Assembly: GCA_017744605.1 (NCBI GenBank)
Contig: JAGIAZ010000006.1
Span: 1-64,000 of the forward strand
Length of the DNA stretch: 64,000 nt
Reading direction: 5' to 3'
DNA from: Sphingobium sp.
GTDB taxonomy: Bacteria > Pseudomonadota > Alphaproteobacteria > Sphingomonadales > Sphingomonadaceae
Below the pieces are notes generated by a model. The model was given only the letters and a program-made list of their open reading frames with translations, ran no database searches and was not told the DNA's origin. Shown here piece after piece: positions 20,020 to 28,476 of the stretch (position 1 is its first letter; each line of letters starts with the position of its first letter). A program made the position numbers and the translations under genes.

Positions 20020-20490
20020 ATGAGCGACACCGACGATTCGGGACTGGATTTCGACATTCTCGCGCTAGACGTCGGCGTGCAGATCCACCTCACCCGGCGG
20101 GCCTTGTGGCTCGGACTCGACCGGTCGAAGATGTTCAGGGGCAGTCGCCAGCCGGGCGGCTTCGTCTCGGCCTTCATCATGATTGATGCTAATCCCGGCA
20201 TTACGCAGAAGAGGCTAGCGGAGGCACTGTTCCTCGATGCCGGCGCGATCGGCGACATCGTCGATCTGCTGGAAAAGGACGAACTCGTCGAACGCCGCCG
20301 CGACCCCGCCGATCGGCGCCGCATGAACCTCTTCGTTACACCGGCTGGCGTGGAGCAGCTGAGGCAGATCAAGATGTGGGCCCAGCTCCGCAGCGAGAAG
20401 ATTGCTGCCTGCCTCACGGAAGAGGAGCGGACGCTCTTGATTGAACTGCTCCAAAGGCTTCGCGACCAGGCCCGACAGCAGACTGACTAG
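20020..20490 (+). CDS. MarR family transcriptional regulator
   Basis: NPGITQKRLAEALFLDAGAIGDIVDLLEKDELVERRRDPADRRRMNLFVTPAGVEQL. Confidence 0.92.
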   Translation: MSDTDDSGLDFDILALDVGVQIHLTRRALWLGLDRSKMFRGSRQPGGFVSAFIMIDANPGITQKRLAEALFLDAGAIGDIVDLLEKDELVERRRDPADRRRMNLFVTPAGVEQLRQIKMWAQLRSEKIAACLTEEERTLLIELLQRLRDQARQQTD

Positions 20491-20545
20491 CCGCCTGGAC
20501 CTGGGTTTGTCTGCACGGATGGCGAGGGATCTGGTGGACCGCCCA

Positions 20546-21328
20546 CTAGCTGGTATAGTCCGCACCGGTCCGGTCGATCATACGCTTGAGCGCGTCCCAT
20601 TCGCGCGCGATGACCTGCTTGCCGCCCTGGAATGCCCTCGACATGAACGTGCAGTCGGCCTCGCTGGGCAAGATCAGCTCGCGCGCCGGATCCCGGCAAG
20701 CAGAAAGGCTCGAAATCTGCATTCGACACGCCCGCTCGAGATAATAGAGACGGGAGAAACATTCGGGCACGCTCGTACCGATCACGAGCGGGCCATGATT
20801 GCGCAGCATCAGCACGTCGCCCTCACCGAGCGCTTGCGGCAAGGCGGCTCGCTTCGCCTCGCTGTCGAAGGCGCCGCAATAATCGAGATAGCCCATCCGG
20901 CCGTAAAAACGCAGGGCGTGCTGGCTGAGCGGCAACAGGCCGTCTCGATAGTTGCTGACCGCAATCGTCGCCTCGGTATGTGCATGCATTACGCAAGCCG
21001 CGCGCGGTGTGCCCGTGTGGATTGCGCTGTGAATGCAGAAGCCGCCAACGCTGATACCCAGGCCAGTCGGATCGGAAATGATTCCGCCGTCGATATCGCA
21101 CTTCACCATGGCAGAGGCGCGCGCCTCGCTGAACAGATGACCATAGGGAAGCTGAAGAAAATGCCCCTCTTCGTCCGGTACGCGCACAGAGATGTGCGTG
21201 TGGATGAGATCCGTCATACCGAAATGATCCACCAGCCGGTAGGCCAGCGCGAGTTCCACGCGCACCTCCCACTCTGCCTCCGAGCAGGAGTCTGCTGCGG
21301 TGATGCTCGAGGCCATGATGTTGGTCAA
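20546..21328 (-). CDS. class II aldolase/adducin family protein
   Basis: ALAYRLVDHFGMTDLIHTHISVRVPDEEGHFLQLPYGHLFSEARASAMVKCD; VMHAHTEATIAVSN; LRNHGPLVIG. Confidence 0.93.
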   Translation of the reverse strand: MTNIMASSITAADSCSEAEWEVRVELALAYRLVDHFGMTDLIHTHISVRVPDEEGHFLQLPYGHLFSEARASAMVKCDIDGGIISDPTGLGISVGGFCIHSAIHTGTPRAACVMHAHTEATIAVSNYRDGLLPLSQHALRFYGRMGYLDYCGAFDSEAKRAALPQALGEGDVLMLRNHGPLVIGTSVPECFSRLYYLERACRMQISSLSACRDPARELILPSEADCTFMSRAFQGGKQVIAREWDALKRMIDRTGADYTS

Positions 21329-21699
21329 AGCCTCGGCTTCTCGCCTGCTTGCGTCCGTTTAAGAATCGCCATCGCCTGCAGTGCTTTCGGCAGCCCGGCA
21401 TAGGGGATGACCTGGAGGATGATCTCCTTAAGCTCCTCGGGCGTAAAGCCCAGTTCATGCGCGTGCTTGAAGTGGAGCGCGACGCCGTGCGCGCCGATCG
21501 CGATCAGCACAGACAGGCAGATGAGTTCGCGCTCCCGCAGGCTGAGACCCGGCCGAGCCCAGATCGTCCCGAAATTCGTCTCCGTGACGATCCGCCAGAG
21601 ATCCTCGTCCAGTTCGCGGACGCCCTCATTTTCGCCCCATCCCAGTTGCGCGAGCACGGCGAGGCCAGCTGCCTCGCGCGGATCCTTCCCATCCGCCAT
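21325..21699 (-). CDS. carboxymuconolactone decarboxylase family protein
   Basis: RPGLSLRERELICLSVLIAIGAHGVALHFKHAHELGFTPEELKEIILQVIPYAGLPKALQA. Confidence 0.92.
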   Translation of the reverse strand: MADGKDPREAAGLAVLAQLGWGENEGVRELDEDLWRIVTETNFGTIWARPGLSLRERELICLSVLIAIGAHGVALHFKHAHELGFTPEELKEIILQVIPYAGLPKALQAMAILKRTQAGEKPRL

Positions 21700-23954
21700 C
21701 AGAACTTGACCTGGGCGCGCAGGCCATAGGTACGCGGCGGGAGCAGCCGAACGCCGAAGGCTTGGTTCACGGGGTAGCTGGTGCTCATCGTGGTCGCCGT
21801 GATGCTGTTCACGTCCGTAACGTTGTCAATATAGGCGCGGATCGAGAAGATGTCGTCGGCGGCCTCGTACCCCATGCTGAGATTGACCCGCGCCGTCGCG
21901 TTCGCCACCGCTTCCGGCAGATAGGACACGTCGGTCTGATAGTCGCCTTCGTAGCGGACATTCGCCTCGCCGATGAAGCGGCTGCCGTTCGCGAGGCGGA
22001 TGGTCTGTTCGACGTTCCCCACCAGGGTCCATTTGGGCGAACGTAGCGTCGTCTGCCCCGAGCAATTGACGGCGGAGTTGGGCGGTGAGCCGGCAGAGAC
22101 GATACAACTCGTCCGCGCCGCAGGCGGCGCGCCGAGCGTCAGATAGGTGAAGTCGTCATATTTGGATCGCAGATATTGCGCCTGGAAGCTTAGCCTCGTT
22201 GTTGGCGTGACCAGGAACTGGCTGTCGAGATCGCCGCCATAGGCATGGGATTTCGCGGCATTCTCGGTCACCAATGTAGAGGAGCCGTTGATCAGCTTCA
22301 CGAAGCTGACCTGCTGGTTGGAATATTCCAGGTAGAACAGCTCGACGTTCAGCTGAAGCTTGTTGTCGAGAAAGCGGTTCTTGGAGCCGACCACATAGGA
22401 GGTCACCTCTTCCGGCTCATAAGTCGTGAAGCCCGGCGGCCCATAGTAAAATCCGCCTGCCTTGAACCCGGTGCTGACGTTCGCATAAAGCAGGCTGCGC
22501 GGTCCCGCGTCCAGTTCTACCCCGGCTTTCCAGTTGACCTTGTTCCACTCGCGCGACCCAATGATCGAATTCAGCACGGGACCGGTCGGACCGGGCGGTA
22601 TGACCGGATCAGGTCCCACGACCGAAAGGCGGTATCGGTTGCTGTTCGAGTTTTTCTTCTCGTAGGTGTAGCGCGCGCCGCCGACGAGACGCAGAGTATC
22701 GGTCAGGCCATAGCTCAATTGTGAGAAGACCGCGCCGGTCCAGCCCGAAAGGTTCGTGAACTGATCGCTGTAGTTCCGCCCTGTTCCACTTTCGCCGTTC
22801 GCACGGGCGTGCATCTCGGTGTCGAGATAATAGGCGCCAAGCACGTAGCCGAAGCGGCTGTTACTCGGTGAGGCGAGGCGAAGCTCGAGAGATTTCTGTT
22901 CAGGATGCTGGTCTTCAATGATCTGCCAGCTTGTCGCAGTGCTGTTGTAACGGACGTTGGACTTGCGATAGCCGCCAACGAGCGAAACCGTGCCGATGCC
23001 GGTCGTCCAGTCGATGTTGAGACCGCCCCCATAATAGTCATTGTCGAGATAGGGGTTGCGTGTCTGAACGGCGATGCCGGCAGAAGTGTAGTAGCTCGGC
23101 AGATCGCCGACGTCCGTCCGGGGATCGGCGACAAAGCAGCTGGTGCCAGGCTGACCCAGCGCCGCACAGGCTTTGCGCAGCGTCGCGCCGGGGCCCTTTC
23201 CGCCTTCATGCGCCCAATCGCCCCAAAGGAGGATGGAGACGTCGTCCGTCGGCTGGAACAGCAGCGATCCGCGCACCGCGTCGATGAGTTCATCGTTCGT
23301 CCCGAGGCTCATATAGCCGGCGTGCTCGGCATGTTGTCCCGCGATGCGAACGGCGACTTTCTGCGAAATCGGAAGGTTCAGGGCGGCGTTGAAGTCGATG
23401 TGGCCGTAGTTGCCAGCCGTCATTCCAACGGTTCCGCCGAAGTCGAACTTGGGTTTCGCTGCGATGAGGTTGATCGCGCCGCCCGTGGCATTGCGACCAT
23501 AAAGCGTGCCTTGAGGCCCCTTCAAGACCTCGACCCGATCGAGGTCGTAGAAAAGGCCGCGAAACGTCGTGGGCGTCGCGAGATAGACGCCGTTGATATT
23601 CACCGCGATTGATGGATCGGAAAAGGCGTTGCCGCTGAGGTTGCTGACCGAACGGACCGTAAAAGTCGTGTAGGGACCACCGCTTGGCTGGATTTCGACG
23701 CCCGCGGTCTGCCGGGCGAGCGCGTCGATGTTATTGACGCCGCGGTTTGCCAGCGTGTCGCCAGAGATGGCAACGATGGAGAGTGCAGCCTTTTGCACAT
23801 TCTCCGAGCGACGCTGCGCGGTTACAACGATATCGGCGAGGCCAGTCTCCTCGCTCGTGGCACTGCTCGCTGGCGAAGCATTTTGCGCCATTGCCGGCGC
23901 CGCGTGAAAAGCGGCAAGTGCCGCCATCGAAATGCCCCCAATAAGTCCTTTCAC
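21699..23954 (-). CDS. TonB-dependent receptor
   Basis: GLADIVVTAQRRSENVQKAALSIVAISGDTLANRGVNNIDALARQ...FYDLDRVEVLKGPQGTLYGRNATGGAINLI; GTG start at 23954 gives a signal peptide. Confidence 0.95.
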   Translation of the reverse strand: MKGLIGGISMAALAAFHAAPAMAQNASPASSATSEETGLADIVVTAQRRSENVQKAALSIVAISGDTLANRGVNNIDALARQTAGVEIQPSGGPYTTFTVRSVSNLSGNAFSDPSIAVNINGVYLATPTTFRGLFYDLDRVEVLKGPQGTLYGRNATGGAINLIAAKPKFDFGGTVGMTAGNYGHIDFNAALNLPISQKVAVRIAGQHAEHAGYMSLGTNDELIDAVRGSLLFQPTDDVSILLWGDWAHEGGKGPGATLRKACAALGQPGTSCFVADPRTDVGDLPSYYTSAGIAVQTRNPYLDNDYYGGGLNIDWTTGIGTVSLVGGYRKSNVRYNSTATSWQIIEDQHPEQKSLELRLASPSNSRFGYVLGAYYLDTEMHARANGESGTGRNYSDQFTNLSGWTGAVFSQLSYGLTDTLRLVGGARYTYEKKNSNSNRYRLSVVGPDPVIPPGPTGPVLNSIIGSREWNKVNWKAGVELDAGPRSLLYANVSTGFKAGGFYYGPPGFTTYEPEEVTSYVVGSKNRFLDNKLQLNVELFYLEYSNQQVSFVKLINGSSTLVTENAAKSHAYGGDLDSQFLVTPTTRLSFQAQYLRSKYDDFTYLTLGAPPAARTSCIVSAGSPPNSAVNCSGQTTLRSPKWTLVGNVEQTIRLANGSRFIGEANVRYEGDYQTDVSYLPEAVANATARVNLSMGYEAADDIFSIRAYIDNVTDVNSITATTMSTSYPVNQAFGVRLLPPRTYGLRAQVKF

Positions 23955-24061
23955 CGAATCCTCCCGATTTTTCTTGTGCGCCGGCACGGGAGGTAGGGGG
24001 GCAATCGGTTTCCGTCTGTCCTTCAACGAGAGGACAAATTGGCGAAAGCAATAAATATCGC

Positions 24062-24844
24062 TCAGTGGCTTACCAGCGAGCAGAGCTGATTGGGACTGGA
24101 GACACGCAGGCGCTGGTAGGCTCGCTTCCGGTAGGTCAGTACGGACGTCCTGGCTATGGCCAGATCGAGCGCCGTCGCCTCGACGGTCATGCCCATCGCG
24201 GCACGCGCACAAACCTGTCGTTCGCGGAGCGTCAGGCTCGTATAACGCGACGCGAAGCGCGCTTCGATCTGGTGGACATTAAGCTGGCGGACGGCGCCGT
24301 CTGCCTTCTCCCTGTTGACTGTCAACATCGGCAGGGTGAGGCAGGCGAGGTCGATCAGCGCGTTCAGCTCTCCTTCCGAGAAATACCCATCGCTGGCATG
24401 GCGCGCGATGTTCATGCCCCGCCAGCGCTCTGTCCCGCGCTGCACGATGGAGATGCGCTCGATAATGCCTGGCTCATCGAAAAAGCGCCGCCGGAAACCG
24501 GCCGAAGAAATATCGGAAGGAAGGATTCGCTGGAAGACGAGGTCGCTGCAGGCAGGCGCGGCGCGATAGGCATCTTGCAGAGGGTCCAAGGGCAGATAGC
24601 TTTTTTCATAGAGCGGGAAAAGGTCGGCAAGGCCCGGCTCGCAGCAGCTGTAGATAAGACAGTTATCGATCCTGTTTGCGGCCTCGAACAGATAGAGGCG
24701 CCGGGCTCCGGAGGTGACCGAAAGCACCGAGTCCCGCACGGTTGAGCCGAATTCCTGGGTCCCCATGGCGGCAAGCAGCTTCTCATAGGTCGCGCAAGCT
24801 GTGGTAGGGGCGCGCCAGTCCCGGATCTGCTGGATATGGGTCAC
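24062..24844 (-). CDS. LuxR family transcriptional regulator
   Basis: C-terminal HTH: SLTLRERQVCARAAMGMTVEATALDLAIARTSVLTYRKRAYQRLRVSSPNQL. Confidence 0.88.
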   Translation of the reverse strand: MTHIQQIRDWRAPTTACATYEKLLAAMGTQEFGSTVRDSVLSVTSGARRLYLFEAANRIDNCLIYSCCEPGLADLFPLYEKSYLPLDPLQDAYRAAPACSDLVFQRILPSDISSAGFRRRFFDEPGIIERISIVQRGTERWRGMNIARHASDGYFSEGELNALIDLACLTLPMLTVNREKADGAVRQLNVHQIEARFASRYTSLTLRERQVCARAAMGMTVEATALDLAIARTSVLTYRKRAYQRLRVSSPNQLCSLVSH

Positions 24845-26124
24845 GATCTCTCCTCCGGCCCTGTTCGGCTCACGCCCGCGGTTCTATCATGCTTCGGCGC
24901 TGCAATCAGCATCAAGGCGAGGGCGGCAAGCGCAGCCGGTAGAGCGAACAGCGACATGACCTTTGTCTCCACGACGCCGGCATTCAGCGCCAATCCGATC
25001 ATGATCGGTGCAAGCACCGTTCCGACCCGCCCGACACTCTTGGTGACGCCGATCCCGAGGGCGCGCATCTGCGGCGCATAGAAGCCGGCGAGCACGACGT
25101 TGACGCCCCCATAGGCACCAAGGGCGAAGAACCCGCAAGTGGCGAGGAGGGCGAGGAGCAGTGCGGTCGAAGCGGTGGCGAGCAGCTGCCCGATGGCGAA
25201 CAGCAGCACAGCGGCGAGCGCAAGGAAGCTGCCCAGCACGGGCCTGGCGCCAAAGCGATCGATAAGCAGGCCCACGCCTAGCGCCGCGACGATCCCGCCG
25301 AAGGAGAAGATCGATACCGACATTGCTGCCAACGCTGGGTCGCGGCCGACCTGCACAAGCATGATCGGCAACCAACTGTTGAGGCAGTAGCTCAGCGTCA
25401 GCATGGAGATGAACAAGACCCAAAGCCCGATCGTCCCAAGCAGATAGGGCGGACGGAAGAGTGCGATGACACCCCGCAGGGCACCGTGCGGTGCGGCGAT
25501 GCCAGTCGGGAATTCCGTTTGCGGGTCCCGCAGCCATGGCCAGGCGATGAGCGCAAAAAGGAGGCAGGCGGCGCCTATAGCCGCCATGGCCACCCGCCAT
25601 CCCCCAAGGTTGGCAAAAAGGGCGGGCACGAGACCGGCAGCAGTCGAGCCGATCGCATAGCCCGTGAAGAGAATGGTGATCGCGAGGCCGCGGCGGTGGG
25701 CAGGGGCGGCCGCAGCGGTCATGGCGAGACAACTTGGCAGAGATCCCCCGAGGAAGAAGCCGGTGATAAGTCGCAGCCAGAAGAGTTGCCCGGCGCCCGC
25801 TGCCAGGCCGCTGGCTGCCTGAAAAATCCCGAAGCCGACCAGTGTGCCGAGGACAATGGGCCGATGGCCCGTGCGGTGGCTAATCAACGGGAAGAGCACG
25901 AGGCCAAGGCATTGCCCGATCAGATTGGCCGAGAAAATCGGTCCGAGTTGGACATTGCTGAGCGAGAGAGCGCGCGCCACCTCTGGCGCCATCGGTCCCA
26001 TGATTGTGAAGACGATGCCGTCGAGCAGATAAGCAAACGAACAGATGCCGATGACGGCCAGGTCCATTGCATCTCTCTCTCCGGGACCGCCTTTCGTCTG
26101 CGCCGCGCTGTCGATTGCATTCAT
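24841..26124 (-). CDS. MFS transporter (aromatic acid:H+ symporter-like)
   Basis: DLAVIGICSFAYLLDGIVFTIMGPMAPEVARALSLS; FPLISHRTGHRPIVLGTLVGFG; 12-TM pattern; internal start at 26124 of the longer ORF. Confidence 0.9.
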   Translation of the reverse strand: MNAIDSAAQTKGGPGERDAMDLAVIGICSFAYLLDGIVFTIMGPMAPEVARALSLSNVQLGPIFSANLIGQCLGLVLFPLISHRTGHRPIVLGTLVGFGIFQAASGLAAGAGQLFWLRLITGFFLGGSLPSCLAMTAAAAPAHRRGLAITILFTGYAIGSTAAGLVPALFANLGGWRVAMAAIGAACLLFALIAWPWLRDPQTEFPTGIAAPHGALRGVIALFRPPYLLGTIGLWVLFISMLTLSYCLNSWLPIMLVQVGRDPALAAMSVSIFSFGGIVAALGVGLLIDRFGARPVLGSFLALAAVLLFAIGQLLATASTALLLALLATCGFFALGAYGGVNVVLAGFYAPQMRALGIGVTKSVGRVGTVLAPIMIGLALNAGVVETKVMSLFALPAALAALALMLIAAPKHDRTAGVSRTGPEERS

Positions 26125-26229
26125 GGCTCGTCTCTCCAGCGCGAGTGTCTCGCATGTCTGAGCGGACGACGTTGTCATCTCGCCAGAGGACAGACGCGCG
26201 AGCAGCGAGCCGCCATCGATGGCGGGCAC

Positions 26230-27153
26230 ATGGAGGATGCGATGCTCGAAGGAAACAAGGTCATTATCACTGTCGCGATCAATGGCGGCATGCAGCAGGA
26301 TCGGGAGGGCGCGATCGTGCCGAAACAGCCGGACGAGATCGGCGAGGAAGCGGCGCGCTGTTGGGAGGCGGGGGCGGCCATGGTGCATGTCCACGCCCGC
26401 GACAAGGACGGCAAGAACAGCGGCGACCCCGAAATCTATGCGCAGATCATTCGCGAGATTCGAGCCCGCTCGCCGATCCTGATCCAGACCACCAACGGCA
26501 TTGGCGTTAGGCGCGACCCCAAGACGGGACAGCTTTATTGGCCCGACGATACCGAGCGGCTCGGTCTCCTCAACATTCAGCCGCAGCAGGACCTGTTCGG
26601 CATCGCGGCCGGCTCGGCCGACTTCCACAATCCGGAGGGTGGCTATCCCGGTGAGACGCCCTATGTGAATTCGCCCGAACTGCTGCGCGCGACGATCAAG
26701 GCGGTTTATGAAAAGGGCTCGGCGCTCGAATATGAGGTGATCGAGACGAGTTCGCTGCACCGCCTGGTGCGCTATGCCGAGGAAGGACTGTTCGACCGCC
26801 ACCGCAAGAATATGTGGTTGCTGCACGGTGGTGGCTTCGGTTCGACTCCGCCCTATCCGCGCAACATCATTTTCTCGATCGATGAGGGGCAGAGACTGTT
26901 CCCGCAGGCGATCGTCGGTGTGACCGGCACTGGGCGCCACATGTTTCCGCTCGTCACCCTCGGGCTGGCGATGAAGTGCGATCTGGTGCGCGTCGGCTTC
27001 GAGGACGGCATTCACCTACCTAATGGCAAGGTCGCCACATATAATCGCGACATGGTCCATGCAGCCGCCAGCATCGCCGCCTTCTATGGCCTCGCGCCCG
27101 CAACGGTCGAGGAGGCGCGCGAGCGCTTCGGCATCGCCCAGGCGAGGGCATGA
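26230..27153 (+). CDS. BKACE family 3-keto-5-aminohexanoate cleavage protein-like enzyme
   Basis: KVIITVAINGGMQQDREGAIVPKQPDEIGEEAARCWEAGAAMVHVHARDKDGKNSGDPEIYAQIIREIR; VRVGFEDGIHLPNGK. Confidence 0.92.
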   Translation: MEDAMLEGNKVIITVAINGGMQQDREGAIVPKQPDEIGEEAARCWEAGAAMVHVHARDKDGKNSGDPEIYAQIIREIRARSPILIQTTNGIGVRRDPKTGQLYWPDDTERLGLLNIQPQQDLFGIAAGSADFHNPEGGYPGETPYVNSPELLRATIKAVYEKGSALEYEVIETSSLHRLVRYAEEGLFDRHRKNMWLLHGGGFGSTPPYPRNIIFSIDEGQRLFPQAIVGVTGTGRHMFPLVTLGLAMKCDLVRVGFEDGIHLPNGKVATYNRDMVHAAASIAAFYGLAPATVEEARERFGIAQARA

Positions 27154-28085
27154 ATCAGCCGGGCATCCTCATCCAAAGCCGCTTCCTCGTGGACCGGCTC
27201 GGGCCGCTCGACGTGCCGGCGCAGGTCTTCACGCCGGACGACATAGCCCACGGCGTGCAGCCGGAAGTCGCCAGGTCCGTCGAAGTTCTCGTCAGCGGTG
27301 GCGAGGTGCCGAATGCGCTGATCGATGCGTTGCCCAGACTGCGCCTCGTCGCTTGCTTCTCAACCGGCTACGCCGGCATTGACATCGCGCTTCTGCGCGC
27401 TCGCGGGATTGCACTTACTACGGCGGCGGGTGTCAACGCGCACGACGTCGCGGATCATGCCGTGGCTCTCCTGCTCGCCCTCTGGAACGGCATTCCAGTT
27501 GCAGATCACCTTGTGCGCGAGGGCGGCTGGCGAGAATCGCTGATACCGCGCCGCTCGCTGCGCGGGCGGTCGGCTGGTGTGGTCGGTCTTGGGCGCACCG
27601 GCCTCGCTATTGCGCGCCGCCTGGCCGCGCATGAGCTTGATGTCAGTTGGTATGGGCCGCGCGAAAAACCGGGAATCGGCTTTGACCGCGCGCCCAGCGT
27701 GGTGGCGTTGGCGGCGCAGAGCGATATCCTGATCATCTCCAGCCTCGCCGTGCCTGAGAATGCCGGACAGATCGATGCTGCAGTGCTCGACGCTCTTGGG
27801 CCGCAAGGCGTGCTGGTTAACGTCTCGCGCGGTTTTTTGGTTGATGAAGTGGCTTTACTCGCCGCGCTGCGCTCGGGAGGCATTGCCGGCGCCGCGCTGG
27901 ACGTCTTCGGGCAGGAGCCGTTGGATCCGGCGGTATGGCGAGACCTCCCCAATGTCGTCCTCAGCCCGCATCTTGCGGGCTATACAAAGGAGGCAGGAAC
28001 GGACATGCTAACCCAGCTGCGCGAGAATATTCGCCGCTATTTTCATAGCGAACCGCTTCTCAGTCCGGTTGATGGCCTAATGTAA
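27150..28085 (+). CDS. D-isomer specific 2-hydroxyacid dehydrogenase (hydroxypyruvate reductase-like)
   Basis: RLVACFSTGYAGIDIALLRARGIALTTAAGVNAHDVADHAVALLLAL; GRSAGVVGLGRTGLAIARRL; GVLVNVSRGFLVDEVALLAAL; NVVLSPHLAGYT. Confidence 0.95.
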   Translation: MNQPGILIQSRFLVDRLGPLDVPAQVFTPDDIAHGVQPEVARSVEVLVSGGEVPNALIDALPRLRLVACFSTGYAGIDIALLRARGIALTTAAGVNAHDVADHAVALLLALWNGIPVADHLVREGGWRESLIPRRSLRGRSAGVVGLGRTGLAIARRLAAHELDVSWYGPREKPGIGFDRAPSVVALAAQSDILIISSLAVPENAGQIDAAVLDALGPQGVLVNVSRGFLVDEVALLAALRSGGIAGAALDVFGQEPLDPAVWRDLPNVVLSPHLAGYTKEAGTDMLTQLRENIRRYFHSEPLLSPVDGLM

Positions 28086-28317
28086 TTCCGCAGCCCGGCA
28101 GGAACCATCATCCACAGTATCGAGCGCGACGACCTCCAAGCGGGCCACGATTGGCGCGTCTCGGATATTCTCGCTGCCCTGTAAGCAGGTTCGTTGCCAA
28201 GGGCACGAAGATAAATGCTGCAGAACGTGGGATAGAAACAAGATTTTCGAAGGCTGAATGGACGTGGTCACAAGGCCATTCTTGACGTGGCGCATTTCGC
28301 CTTCAAAGCGGCCGTCC

Positions 28318-28340
28318 AGCCCGCCGTGTGGCGGCTTTTT
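28318..28340 (+). terminator. Rho-independent terminator
   Basis: CCGCC-GTGT-GGCGG hairpin (28321-28334) followed by CTTTTT. Confidence 0.45.
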
Positions 28341-28476
28341 AGCTGCCTTTTGTTCATCTGAGGCATGGTTGGACTAAGCTATTCGACCGCTTGGCAAAGA
28401 AGGTCGTTCTTTGCATAATACTTCGCAAAGCAAGAATGAGCGGCACGTGCCGTCTGAGGGAGAGGGGATTAACGTC

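Noticed and set aside
24841-27015. 724-aa fusion of unknown N-terminus with MFS transporter
   Set aside because: N-terminal ~297 aa is antisense to the BKACE gene; the MFS start is at 26124
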